Shown here one piece after another: positions 20,788-32,372 of a stretch of DNA of 64,000 nt. Made by a program: the position numbers and the translations under genes. The stretch's first letter is position 1, and each line of letters opens with the position of its first letter. The stretch is from positions 122,461 through 186,460 of the forward strand of contig JAZAYU010000679.1 in assembly GCA_038501625.1 (NCBI GenBank). The letters run 5' to 3'. The notes under the pieces were generated by a model, which was not told the origin of the DNA, searched no databases, and saw only the letters and a program-made list of their open reading frames with translations. This stretch comes from Corbicula japonica (taxonomy: Eukaryota; Mollusca; Bivalvia; Venerida; Cyrenidae).

Positions 20788-21283
20788 ACGAATATAGGTC
20801 ATTTTTCAGTCTTCGTCCGGAAGATTCTGCACGTGCATTGATACTTCATGTAATGACATGTTAAGTATGGATATCACCAATAACAAAACACTGCAACAGA
20901 ATCAGGAGTTTTTCAACACTGGCTTAAAACAGACTACAGAAGAAGTCAATTGTCAAAAATGTGTTGACTAGTTTCTTACATGTAGTAATTCTACATTAAT
21001 ATTTGTAATTGAAATTTGATAAGCCTTCACAATTATGACTTATTTCGAAAAAAAGTAATACAGATTGTATTTAAAATGGAAAAAAATGCAATTAAAATTT
21101 CCATTGTGTACTGCAATTTTCCTTTCAATTCATTAAATAATGTTGGTCTTTCTGGCTTCGACACTTGGCCGGCCCAATTATTTAAGAATTATTTGCAATT
21201 TTGAATGCAAAATAACGTCATGTTGCATTGTTTGTAAGGTTACTCGTATCCAACTTTTTGAAAATGTTATACTAAACCTTGTG
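20788..21283. other. Intergenic, presumably 3' flank of the preceding gene
   Basis: AT-rich; no domain-bearing frame. The start of the retrotransposon target duplication (TTGCATTCAT) is at its right edge. Confidence 0.5.
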
Positions 21284-21315
21284 TTGCATTCATCTTCTTC
21301 TTCTTGGCGTTTGCT

Positions 21316-21520
21316 CTACACGACCACTCCAGCATCCGCGATGAAAATTGTGGTCCTCCGTAGGTCGTCAACATCTCCATACAGTTTCTGCTGAATTGTT
21401 GCACCTTGTGGCCACGTTGCTTCTCGCTCTTGGTCGTATCGTTTACATCGTTGGAGGATGTGCTCTGCAGTCTGGTCCTCTTCTCCACAGGAAAATATTG
21501 GGGATGGCACCAATTTTTAC
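21316..21520 (-). pseudogene. LINE ORF2, C-terminal zinc knuckle fragment
   Basis: In a third frame: IFSCGEEDQTAEHILQRC matches the C-x(8)-H-x(3)-C arrangement found at the end of such LINE proteins. It is followed by a tail that stops at 21316, about 20 bp before the element end. Confidence 0.75.
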
Positions 21521-22885
21521 TTCCTACACATGTGTGCATTCAGTCTGTTATGCCCTGAGCGTAACCTCACCATCACCACCTGCTCTGGTCCGTTTAACAT
21601 GTGGTAGGCATCTGCTTCCTGTCTGGTCTTTGTGAGAGCCTTAATGATGGTGGCTTTCTCCTTGTATGTCACCTGGTTATCTGGTTGCTCTAACCGGGCT
21701 CCTAACATAGCCAGCTTGTCAGCCTCCTCATTTCCGGGCACTCCACAGTGAGACGGTATCCACTGAAGGGCAACATTGCGGGAAGACCCAAGCTTGTTCA
21801 CGGCTTGTGCTAGTTCAGGAATATTGTTGCTTTGCAGAGCCTCCAGAACTGATCTTGCGTCAGTGAGGAAGACTACAGAGGTTACCTCTTCTGCTGAGTC
21901 TTCAATCAGAGAGACTGCCTTCATGAGCGCTTCAGTCTCTGCTCTGTAGTTGCTACAGAGCTTCCCAGTGGCAATGTAATGGGCCGATTTCTGGCCTGAC
22001 GGGAATGTTATATGAATACCAGCGCCTCCATCCTTAATAGTTCTAGTGGCTGACCCATCTGTATATACATGGTTCCATCTGTCTGAAGGATAGTCTGCGT
22101 AGATAGTCGCAAGTGTCAGACTTCTACGGATGGTCTCATTTTCTTGTTTGCCCATGTCAAGTCCAGGAATAGCAAGTGCCACTTTCACTGCAGACAGGTC
22201 ATTGGTTGTAGGGTTGGTGATGTCTGCTCGGCCCAAGGGAATTGTCTGTATGTTTAGTTCAGAGGCGTACTCTCTATTCAGCTTCTTTGCTTCATGAACA
22301 AAGCTGGAGCGCTTAAGGCGGTTCTTGGTGAATCCCTCAAGCTTATTCGTCCTGGGGTGATCTGGGAGCGACTTGTACTTGTTTGCCTGGAGAAGGACTT
22401 TGGTTTGTCTTCTTTCATGAAGTGGTTGGATTCCAGTCAGTTTCTCCATGAAGGCAATTGGTGTAGACCTGGTGGCCCCTGTGATAATGCGCAATGCCTG
22501 ATTTTGTACTTTGTCTAAGGCTTGCTGGTTCGTATTGGCTGTTGTGGACCATGTAACTGAGCTATATTCCATTGTGGGTCGTACTGTGCCCTGATAGATG
22601 GTCTTCAATATTTGCTCATTCGCACCCCAAGTTGTTCCAGCCAGTTTGCGCATCATGGCTAGTTTTCTTCGTGCCGTCCCTTCTAAACGGTTGATGTGTG
22701 GTTTCCAAGTCTGCCGCTTATCAAACGTGACCCCAAGGTATGTGGCTTCGTCTTCCTCCTTCAGTAGTGTTCCAGCCAGCATAACCTTCCCAGCTTTCTG
22801 TTTTGTTGACAAGGTGAACAGTGTGGTAGACGACTTCTCCTTTTTGATCGTAACGCACCAGTATTCGGCCCTTGCTGCAAGTGTC
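21517..22885 (-). pseudogene. LINE ORF2, RT thumb/connection and RNase H
   Basis: The frame after the shift encodes TYLGVTFDKRQTWKPHI, EYSSVTWSTTANTNQ, then RNase H: first Asp in VYTDGSATR, Glu in RAETEALMKA, Asp in VFLTDARSVLEA, and IPSHCGVPGNEEADKLA with the His and final Asp. All four RNase H catalytic positions are thus present. It ends at RLRSGHNRLNAHMCRK, where a second frameshift interrupts the zinc-knuckle region. Confidence 0.85.
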
Positions 22886-24560
22886 CATAGCTCCTTGCAT
22901 TCTGTACATGGCTGTAGAGGCGTGTTCTTCTTTGCACCATAGCACCAGGTCATCAGCATAGAGAGCAGCATAAACTCCCTTTGGCAGTTCAGACACCAGG
23001 TCATTGATGAAGACCAGGAAGAGTGTCGGGGACAGAACTCCAACTTTTGGGACACCATGGTGTAGAAGAAACTTCCTGCTGTTGGCTTGGCTCAGGCTGA
23101 CTCTGGCTCTTCTGTTGAATAGATACGAGTTGATCCATTGCAGCATGGATCCACCAACTCCATTCCTCATGAGCTTCACTTGTAGCCCTTCTGTCCAGAC
23201 TTTGTCGAATGCTCTCTGTAGGTCGATCCATGCTGTAAGGACCACCTTGTTTTCTTGAAAGGCATCTTCGACTTCCTGTGATAGGTATGTAGTCTGGTCT
23301 TCTGTGGAAAGAAACTGTCGGAAACCAGCCTGTTCAGATGCCAGCAGGTCGTTGGTCTCCAGGTACCACTTCAGGCGGCGTGCATTTACAATCCTCTCCA
23401 TTGTCTTTACTACACAGCTGGTGAAGCTGATCGGACGGTAGCTGGCTGCCTTCTTTGAGTCCTTCCCTTTCTTGAGTAAAGGGATCATTGTCGCCTCTCT
23501 CCAGATCTGAGGTAGCTGCCCTTGTTTCCAGCTGTAGTTGTAGATGTCCAGGAGTTTGCACATTGCTGTATTGCCCAAGTGTGACAGCATCTCGTTGGTG
23601 ATACTGTCTGGACCTGGAGATTGTTTGGTCTTCAGCTGTCTGAGAGCTGTCTGTAGCTCGTGTAGTGTCAGGCGCGAGTCCATACACTCTGACGTACCCT
23701 TAGCTGTTTTCCTGTCCCTTTGTTCTCTTCTGGCTTCTCTCTGTCGTTCTCTGTTGATGGGGATGTCACTGACATCTCTGTAGTTTTCTGCAAAGACATT
23801 TGCCGCGTGTTTGCCCATTAACAGCTCTCCTTCCTCTTCCAGGGTGACTGGGCCTCTCGCTTTGTACTGGTCGTCGTTCAGTTGTTTCGTTAACCTCCAC
23901 AACTTACGGCCATCTCTCTCGAGGTTAAGTGAAGCTGTCTTGTTTCTCCAGCTCTTTCTTTGGGCCTCTAGCTTATGTCTGAGGAATTTGGCATTGGCAT
24001 GCTGTAGGTTGAGGTTTGCCTCCTGTGAGGGATTGTTTTCGGCTTCCAGTCTGGCTTCGGACAACTTGGTTTGCAACTCCTCTAACTGCTCACTCCAGTA
24101 TGGCTTGTAGTCTTTCCTCGCGACTCTAGGGATGGACTGCTGTGCTGACTTGAGGATACATTGATTGAAGTCTCTGACTATGCTGTTTATGTCTCTGCCT
24201 TCAACTCTGATGTCTTTGCAGAGTTCATCACTCACAGACTGGAAAAGTGACCAATCGGCCTTCTTGTAGTTCCATCTGGGTAGGCTAGATGACGTAGAGA
24301 CAGTGTGGTCCAATATGAGGTGGACTGGGCGATGATCACTGCCTCCGAGCTGTTCAGAGACTTCCTTCTCGACATGTCCATGTATGTCGTCAGTACAGAA
24401 GGCAAGGTCAGGCGTTGATGTTGTGTGCCATCTTCTGGAGTTAAAAGTTTGGGGATCCTCCGGCTGATTGATGAGGTTCAGCCTGTTGCCATCCTGTCAG
24501 GTTCCCACTTCCTCTCCACGGCTCTCCAAGTGGTCATATCCCCAGCTTTGTGAGTGACGT
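22880..24560 (-). pseudogene. LINE ORF2, endonuclease C-terminus and reverse transcriptase
   Basis: The endonuclease remnant has a TGA near 24498 where the family expects Trp, then continues in frame into the reverse transcriptase. Visible motifs: ASYRPISFTSCV, AGFR, the motif A Asp in TAWIDLQRAFDKVW, VLSPTLFLVFINDL, and the catalytic YADD in AALYADDLVLWC. Before VLSP the usual Gln-Gly is Val-Gly here (KVGVLSP). A single-base frameshift around 22885, just after AMDT, breaks the frame; the continuation LAARAEYWCVTIKKEK is in the next frame. Confidence 0.85.
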
Positions 24561-25317
24561 TTGTCATTCATAAAAAGAATTTTTAAATCTGATGTCAAAT
24601 CACTTTTGACGGCCACATTCTTTCGGACGTCCGTTATAAATAACGTTGAACAGTAAAAACTAGGGATGTCAACGGATACCATTTTCGGTATCCGGATATC
24701 CGTATATACTATCCGGATACTATCTGGATAAACGTATAGATCGGCGACTTTGTTATGTGATCACGTCAATATTCCCGCTTTTTTCAACGCATAGAATTGA
24801 ACTTCGGATCTACGAAAACTTTTCAAAAGATACTTGAAAAAAAGTATTTTTGAGAGTTTTGTTTCTGCCAAGTGTCGCCGTATATACTAAGCGCTGTGTT
24901 ACTATTTATGAAGAGTATTCTTGATTTTATTTTTAACTCTTGAAATTTATTCACGCGATTTGTGACCAGGACGAAGGTAATGAAAAATGAGTGAACTCTT
25001 GTTGATTTCTTTTTATGATATTAAATTATTAAACTCGTTTTTGTTCTTCTGCATACGACTTTTGCATTAAATTCTCAAGGTTTTTTTCGGTTTCTGCAAA
25101 GCGTAGTACTTTGAATAAATTAAGATTTATCTGGTACGTTCCAGAGTTTATACATGTATTTGCCAAATTACACAAAGTGAAAATGAACAATAAATGCACA
25201 ATATTTTATAATTTATTCATTATTATTTCATTCGCCGTTATCAACTTTATCTTATCGAAATTACATCAAATATTTTCTGCAAAATAACAATCAAGATATT
25301 CTAATAGACTTCTAATA

Positions 25318-25362
25318 ATGTAGCATAAGGGTTGTGTGTTCGAATCCCATGAGGGGAATTTC
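25318..25362 (+). other. tRNA-like 3' half (T-arm sequence)
   Basis: GTGTGTTCGAATCCCATGAG resembles the T-arm of a tRNA (GTTCGAATCCC, Pol III B-box). No matching 5' half or acceptor stem is visible, so this is a tRNA-derived repeat fragment, not a functional tRNA. Confidence 0.35.
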
Positions 25363-25807
25363 TTTGCTATCTGTTTTAATGCCGATATACACTCATGCAT
25401 ACTCCGACAAAAATGTGATTACATATTTCAAATTTCGAGTATGCTTTCATCAAACAGGTTGATAAGATCGAAGTTTTAATGTTTTTAAACGATGTCAAAA
25501 AATTGATGAAAAAATGGTTTTTCATTTTTTTTTGTAAATAAAAGAAAGAGAATGTAATGTTCCATTTACTATAATGTTTTACAAAACGTCAGGTTCACGG
25601 TTGTCCGTGCTCCTTCGATGCAGAGGTTTAAGGAGTCGCTGCAAGCTGCTCAACAAAGTATATATTGTTAGAAAATTTAATTAACATGAACAAAATTAAA
25701 AGGCAATTGCAAAAATAAAGAAAAAACAACTATAAAAATAAAATCAAATTTTGTGAACAAAATTAAAATGATGAAAAGCAAATGAAATACAAAAATAAAA
25801 AAGTTAC

Positions 25808-25880
25808 TGTTATTGGGTTTGAACTTGAAATGTTTTGCTTCATAGACCGAGATCTTATCCCACTGAGCTATTGCGTCTTG
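25808..25880 (-). other. Degenerate tRNA-like sequence (A-box and B-box)
   Basis: On the minus strand, CAATAGCTCAGTGGGATAAG (A-box-like) is followed about 35 nt later by AAGTTCAAACCC (B-box-like). Anticodon and acceptor stems do not pair convincingly. Likely a tRNA pseudogene or SINE head captured in the hAT-like element. Confidence 0.4.
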
Positions 25881-26305
25881 AGTGAATATCTGCTGCTTTG
25901 AACAGGTTTTAATGTCGTGTAAGCTAAGTAACATAACCATAACACTGCAAATTGATGCACTTTACCTATTTAGGATTATAACAGTGGACTTGTCCGAAAG
26001 GTCACAGCGCACGGGTCAAAATCGAACTATATAATTGGCAAACAATGGTCCTGACCGCCTGGATGATTGCGATGAGGATGCAGTTTTCGCACCTCTGATC
26101 TGTTAAACAAACACCGCGTAACTTCTTGTGGCAGTTTTATGACGATCAATATACAGTCTCAAATTATCTTATTATGACATCTGAACAGGTGTTTAGAAGC
26201 AAGAAATGACGCATTTTGTACTGTTTAAGATGATTTTTTTTACTAATTCGGATATGAAATTAGTATCCGGATATTCAGATATTCGTTGACATCCCTAGTA
26301 AAAAC

Positions 26306-26732
26306 ATTTAATATTGTACATGTTTTATAGAGTTATAGATAAAATTCATTAAAAACGACAATGTACCCGTAGTTTCAAGAAGAACCGAAACAATTTACCA
26401 ATGCAGCGATCACCTATAGTCACCGATAAATCACGTCATGTCGAGGAAGTTGAGGAATTGCTTGAAAAGAACCGCCGTTTGGTTTGTTTTGTTGTTCGTG
26501 ACATTAGCAACACAGTATATTGCAATGTAGACATCTCGGATTTATTGGAAAACTACATTTTAATGGCAAATAGATCACCAATTAATGTTCTTTGAGAATT
26601 GTATAAAAGAAAGATTATGCATTTTAGACTGACACTTTAATTTGCAGTATCTCTTTACTGATCGCATCCTTCGATGTAACGAATAAACAATTTAAAAACA
26701 AATCTAATTCAAAGTTGTATTTGTTTAGATCA
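26306..26732. other. Intergenic, no gene supported
   Basis: A 64-codon frame (26401-26595) follows a purine-rich leader but has no recognisable domain or splice partner. Confidence 0.35.
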
Positions 26733-27097
26733 AAAAGATAAAATATGCATATCAGGAATCGCCACACTCAAAAACACAACTTCCCCATGCAACGAAAGAG
26801 AAGAGAGGAAAAGAGAGCATGCGTTCATTAGAATGTCAATTCCAAACAAGACACCATAAACAATTAACGAAAATGAGAACACTTGGGGTTACAGATTTGG
26901 AACGGTCAGTGGCAAAACAATTGTTCATCGGGGGTTTTAAAAGGTTCTATGGTGCACCAATATCCCAACGTTCTCATAGGAACAAACAAGTACAAGTTGT
27001 TTTATGGTGAAATAACTTCAACCCACCCATCCACTCGACAATGCTATATGCAAAAGCACGCAAACATATAACACATTAGGAGCTAATAGCATTGTAA
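26733..27097 (+). repeat. Dispersed repeat family A, near-complete copy
   Basis: All blocks are present in order: AAAATATGCATATCAGGAAT, CACAACTTCCCCATGCAACG, ACACCATAAACAATTAACG, ACTTGGGGTTACAG, GGAACGGTCAGTGGC, GGTTCTATGGTGCACC and the tail TAATAGCATTGTAAAG. Confidence 0.85.
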
Positions 27098-27227
27098 AGC
27101 AAAACGGCTTTTGAAATTACGACAAAAAGTCGTTTAATATAATTAAACAATGTACTGTTTTGTAATTATTTATTTAACAAGAACACTACTGCCTTTTCAA
27201 TTAAAAACTGAAAATGAAACTGAAATC

Positions 27228-27800
27228 CACTAAGCACGACAAATATGAACATACCGCAGGCTCGTTTTGATTGAGCCTGTTCAAAGGCAGTAATAGAAAT
27301 GCAAATTATTGCTAACGCCGCCTAGATCCGGGTTAAACGCATTACAAGCGATGGTATACAACGGCATTGAACATAAAACCTTTATTATGGAGTTTTCAGA
27401 TTAATATCATACCATGTTTAGCGGCGTATGGTCCAGAAAAAAGAGTGGATTTGCGCTACAATAGAAAACAATGGACGGAATTAAACAGAATGGAGTTTTA
27501 ACAAGGGATTTGAGAATATAAATTCTGCCTATCGAAGACATTGCCATAGGCAAAATTTAAGAAGCAAGACATAACTCATTAGGCTTATTGAACAATATCC
27601 AAATCAATACTGGCAGGGTTATTGAAACCACCCATCTTTAAACAGGCCGAATTATTAAACAAAAGTAATTTTAGAAGTTCTATAAAAATATTATTTAAAA
27701 GTAGCGTGCTTTAAAGAACGTAACTGATAACAGCACTGATTGAATGTACGAGGAGACTTTTTACAGCTGCCACAAGGTACAAACAACGCTACTATGATAT
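27228..27800 (+). repeat. Dispersed repeat family C, copy 1
   Basis: Shares most of its length with 35385-36012: GCAGGCTCGTTTTGATTGAG, CACGCC/CGCCTAGATCCGGG, the GGCATTGAACAT and CATGTTTAGCGGCGTATGGT pair, and the end TTTTACAGCTGCCACAAGGT. No coding capacity. Contains self-complementary parts (for example GGCTC/GAGCC). Confidence 0.8.
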
Positions 27801-28050
27801 TAAAATAGAAATAGATAAAAATAAATAAGTTTAAATTAACGGACAGTTTACTTAGTAGAGAGGTTAATTTAGTGTTGTGTTCGAATAGTTCGTGAACGAG
27901 CGCAGTGAAGAGAGTTCGGTTAAATAATAGACGTAAAATTTACGGATTTTCAAATATAAGCATATTGTTGTCACAGCAGATAAGTCACACATAGGGTTAA
28001 AATATTTATCACATGCTTTTAATTATTCGATTTATGAACCCACGCAAAAT

Positions 28051-28088
28051 CTCTCTCTCTTCTCTCTCTCACCTCTTTTTTCTCTCTC

Positions 28089-28153
<65 letters not shown>

Positions 28154-28154
28154 C
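28051..28154. repeat. (CT)n microsatellite
   Basis: About 100 bp of CT repeat with few interruptions (ACCTCTTTTT near 28071-28095). The minus-strand open frame over it is low-complexity and not a gene. Confidence 0.95.
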
Positions 28155-30641
28155 AGATCGATGATGTAGCTTAAAGCTGACCACAAATTGTAAAAAATAG
28201 AAAGACATTTGAAAAATCACATGACAAATAGCAAAACGTAATCAAGTGTAATTACTGATAAAACAAGTTGTGCATACATAACCATACAGCAGTACAAGTG
28301 ATAGAGGTTAAAGTTTTAATTGATATATGATGCTCTATAAATTCAATTTGGTAATTTTAAAAGGTACCTCCGGATCCCAAATGCATGGGGAAACATTACA
28401 GATTGGTATGTACACGTTTAAATGTTTATGTTTTGTCTTGATCATGTTTCAATTTTCTCGACGAATGACTGCCCATCTACAGGTATATAGGCACATTTGG
28501 TCACTTCTAAACTTTTCCTTACTTGAAATTTATCATTTAATAAACGCATGCTCTCTTTTCTTTTCTACTTTATGTCTGCGAAGGATGGGTTGTAATTTCT
28601 GGATGTGCCAATTCCTGATTTAAGTTAGTATTTTATTTTGTACCTGAAATGTACAAAATTACGAAATAGCGCGATTATTCGGTATTTATATTGGATTTAG
28701 TTATTTCACACACACACTTCTCTCAAAAAGGATTGTTCTAAACAAGAACATTATAAAATGTAACTTTTCCAATATGAAAGATTTAAATGAGTTTTAAGTT
28801 CTTCTACATAGCTCTCTTGAAATCATGTCGGTATTTCAACGATAAGAAGAGGTAAAACAAGGACATAACTGAAATTGAAAGAACCAAATATTCCTTCAAC
28901 TCTTGACAATAATTTCAGGAAGTGATAAAATGCATTTTCTACATTGCACACGTCAGTCCGAATGCGCACATGTGTTCTACAGTTAAAAGTCAACTGGTTG
29001 ATTTTAACGGAAATCGAAAACTTCGTTATAAACTGTACATTATTCTTTTAAAGTAGGTTATAACGAAAATATTGATTATATAAAGATGATTTTTGTAATT
29101 AGCATTTATTAGCGCTATTTTTGTATTCGCTCGTTTTTCCTAAAATCTGTACATTTAATATTGTTAAAATATTGTTATTCTTCGAAGTACATGTATGGAA
29201 GAGATAAACAATTGGAATGCATATAAATATAAATTCGTATCAGCATTTTAATCATTAAACTGTCTAAACATCTGGTTACATTGCAGATAACTCGTTGTAT
29301 TATGTGATATGTTGACCTAAAATTATAGAAAGATATTTATGTGCCGCAAGGTACTTTGGACACCAGGTTATCAATTATAATGATAAATTCAAAAGATGAT
29401 ATAACAGAGATTCTACTTGCCCATTGATTACTTCTGTCTACACTGCTCACTATGAAGCTCCATAAACTAAAAAGTCTAATAAAACAATTTTAAAACAAAA
29501 AATAATTCATTTTAAAGCATTTTATTTATGTCTCATTCATGGTTGCTTACAGTCATATTATTTCATGCTTAGCTGTGAAATTATAGTTTTTTTAGCATGT
29601 TTAGTGAAATGAAACTGACAATCTGCTGTTTTAAATAAGTGGATCATCATTGTTATTGCCATACACATAGCATATTCGAATCGGAAACATTTAAGAAACC
29701 GGTTCGAGATTGAAAAATGTAACTTGATAACGTAGTGTTAAAAATCATTTTAAAGGCCATTTCATACAATGATTCTATGGAGAAGAAAACGCAAAATATG
29801 CATGAAAAGCATGAAAATAAACAAAATATTTGTTTTGTGAAAGAAAGTTAAATATATTGCAAGCTTGAACTCCAAAAATAATGTATTTCCACTCTTGGCT
29901 ACTCGTAAAAATACAACTTCGAAGTTCATTCGGTGAAATATAATATTATAGAGGATATTTGTATTTAGACAAAATGATTTTCATAGAGTGAGTTTTTGGA
30001 TTCGAAACTTTACCAGTAGCGAAGCCATTAGTGAATACAATAAATTCCATTCAGTTTACCAGTTATTTCCTGATATATATGTAATTATATACACAGAAAT
30101 GATTTGAGCATAGTACAACGTGTAACCAAACGCTTGATACCACGCGTCAGATTAGTTCATTCATATCCCACAATGTGGTTTCTGTATTCTGTATTTCTAC
30201 AGTTTTACGTGTCAAATGCGATGTATAACTACGTCACACTCCATTGTGTATTCTGATATCGTAATTTCCAGGGACTCTTCGGCACAAACAGAACTATTTC
30301 TCGTTCCGTATGTAACCGCATTACGCATGACCTTCGGTCTCGCGTGACGTTGTTTGGAAACTCAACTCGAAAAATATGAACCTACAGACTGCATACTGTT
30401 ATAATATTTCATTTGTAATGTTTGCAGTCAGACCTAAGTAACTGTCATTTCTTTATTGTGCATATAATAGAGTATATTTTAAAACATGGGACGAATAAAA
30501 TTATCATATGAACAATCTGGAAAAGCTGCACTACAAGCAATAAATGTTTTATTTCGGCTTATAGACGTTTATTTTTCAATGAGACGTGTGAGCTTGTATC
30601 TTATCAAATTATGAGGGAGTGGAGTGTACAAAGTGGTAAAA
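28155..30641. other. Intergenic region upstream of chitin synthase, no exon proven
   Basis: AT-rich. Two weak candidates for 5' exons of the next gene: an ATG-bearing segment at 28381-28404 ending in ATTG|gtatgt (its phase does not fit exon 1), and a locally GC-richer stretch at 30230-30370 with TACGTCAC and GTGACGT motifs that could be promoter-like. Neither is supported further. Confidence 0.35.
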
Positions 30642-30846
30642 GAATAAGTTGACATACAGACGCCTGAACATTATTTGATTTAAGCTTCTTTAAAACGTCA
30701 CCAGCGGGAAAGATTTTAATAGATCAAATAGATTTTGCCAAAATAATAACTTGACAAACAGAACGCCTGAACATTATTTGATTTAAGCTTCTTTAAAACG
30801 ACACCAGCGGGAAAGATTTTAATAGATCAAATAGATTTTGCCAGTG
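30642..30846 (+). repeat. Recent tandem duplication (~103 bp, two copies)
   Basis: CGCCTGAACATTATTTGATT occurs at 30661 and 30764. The copies stay nearly identical through CCAGCGGGAAAGATTTTAAT and AGATCAAATAGATTTTGCCA, with only a few substitutions, so the duplication is young. Confidence 0.9.
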
Positions 30847-32148
30847 GTTTTAAAACCTTTTTGCAATACCCAATTTCGAAAGAACTGGAGTTGGCGAAAA
30901 CTCTTGATTTAGGCGGTGTTCTGTGCATTTTAGGCAACCAATACTTCGTAGGAATTTTATCATGTTTTAGCTCATTCAACACTTTGCTATATATAGACTG
31001 TGTGCAACAACAATATCACTCCCTGATGAAGAAGTCAGTAAGAATTCTATAGTCTTTGATAGCATTTAGTTCTCCTGTAAGGCTGATGGCAATATTTTGA
31101 AGTTGAACAATCTCATGATTTCGTTATATTTTCACAATCTGTCAATCAGACGAAATTTAATTTTAATAGACATCTGTGTTTCTAGTTGGCTTGGTCTTTT
31201 TATTAAAAATGATAGGTGTTTCAGTATTCTTAAGATATTAGTAATTAGTGAAGTCGATTCAACCGTTTTTTAATATACTTGAGAGGTCAATAAAATCTAT
31301 TCTTTTATTTTAAAAAATCAGGAAATGTCCTTGATGATAAGATTGCAAATCAATGTGTGGTCTGAGAACATGCCGAGTGTAACACTGATTGTCTGGCAAC
31401 TTCATAAAGTTGGGGAGCTCTTATAACAATGTCATCAGCTTTCTTGTCCAATTTTTGTGAGCTAAACAAAGCAAGAGAAGCCAAACGTAAAATCATAGCG
31501 TGTCTATCAGAATGTTTTAGAATAACTTGAAGGCCATGAATAGAACAACGAACACGTGAGTACTTTTGGTGTTACCATTAGTCCTTATCTAGTACGAACT
31601 CGAGTTCCTTTTTTTTTCAAGAAAATAAAAAAGTCAAATGTTGAAATGTTGCCTTCTTGATAAATATTATCATTTAAATTAATTGGGAAAAGCGTTAAAT
31701 TTTCTGAATCTATTTATGTTTCGAAATAAGCCTTGCACTAATTTTAAAGCTCTCGATGCACTGTTTCACGGATGTACGTGTTTTCTACAGGTTGAATAGA
31801 AACATCTTTTCAAGTGTGACCTTATTGTTAAAAAATTGTATATATAAAAATGTTTGATCTTACTATTGTTTCGAATTTAAATCAAATACTGATCAAAACG
31901 TGATTTTAAATTATTAATATTAATATTTTACGTTAAAAACATAAGCAATGTATATTACCATTTTATAGTTGAGATTTATTATGTTTTTCTGTAAATTACT
32001 ATACTAGATGCAAAGTCAGCATTCTTAAAGACTGATAAACTCATAGCGATTAAGAAACATAAAAATAGCATCCCAGCATAGCCTAAATTCATTCTTGTTA
32101 ATCGGTTTTGTTTTATTATGTATTATTATAAGTCGTTTACAATTACAG
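30847..32148. other. Upstream flank or first intron of chitin synthase
   Basis: AT-rich, no repeats shared with the rest of the window and no convincing exon. The missing start codon of chitin synthase should lie here or further upstream, after 20787. Confidence 0.4.
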
Positions 32149-32372
32149 AAAGACACAGCAGTATCTAATGGTGGTGTAATAACTGCCCCTGTGTTTCCCA
32201 TCCCGGTTTCCTCAATGGCCTTCCTTAAGAGATCTCAGGTTCAGGGCCATTTAAACGGCGCTTATAGTAGGTACAGAAGTGATTCCGATGAAAATTTGTT
32301 TGAACTTGACAACAAAAACAATGCTGAAAGCGACGGAGATGGAGATTTTATGCCTGATGAAGCCTCTGACAG
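32149..32372 (+). CDS. CHS: Chitin synthase exon 1 (first identified)
   Basis: Acceptor tttacaattacag; begins [20 protein letters not shown] in phase 0 and ends ASDR in phase 2. Ser/Asp-rich cytoplasmic N-terminus ([12 protein letters not shown]). The acceptor implies at least one upstream exon. Confidence 0.8.

Larger units (their letters stand above)
21294..24560 (-). mobile_element. 5'-truncated non-LTR retrotransposon (LINE) with RNase H
   Basis: On the minus strand, from 5' to 3': the C-terminal part of an endonuclease (SQSWGYDHLESRGEEVGT, STPDLAFCTDDI, SDHRPVHL), a reverse transcriptase with YADD, an RNase H domain and a C-terminal zinc knuckle, then a 3' end of only ~25 nt finishing in GAAGAAGAAGATG. 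Flanks carry an imperfect duplication, TTGCATTCAT (21284-21293) and TTGTCATTCAT (24561-24571). The RNase H plus endonuclease layout fits I-group clades (Jockey/I superfamily). One in-frame stop and at least two frameshifts mean it is dead. Confidence 0.9.
24661..26297. mobile_element. Non-autonomous hAT-like DNA transposon, perfect 8-bp target duplication
   Basis: The 1,637-bp element has ends TAGGGATGTCAACG (left) and CGTTGACATCCCTA (right), exact inverses over 14 bp. It is flanked by GTAAAAAC on both sides (24653-24660 and 26298-26305). An 8-bp duplication and (C/T)AGGG-type ends are hAT hallmarks. Subterminal TATCCGGATA palindromes recur at both ends. No transposase; the interior contains two tRNA-like segments. 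Confidence 0.9.

Noticed and set aside
22294..24110. Plus-strand frames across the retrotransposon
   Set aside because: Antisense shadows of the reverse transcriptase and RNase H frames.
28032..28220. Minus-strand frame rich in Glu-Arg
   Set aside because: Pure translation of the (CT)n microsatellite.
28381..28404. Candidate first coding exon of chitin synthase (ATG...ATTG|gtatgt)
   Set aside because: It ends in phase 1, while the first identified exon must start in phase 0; joining them gives an early stop.
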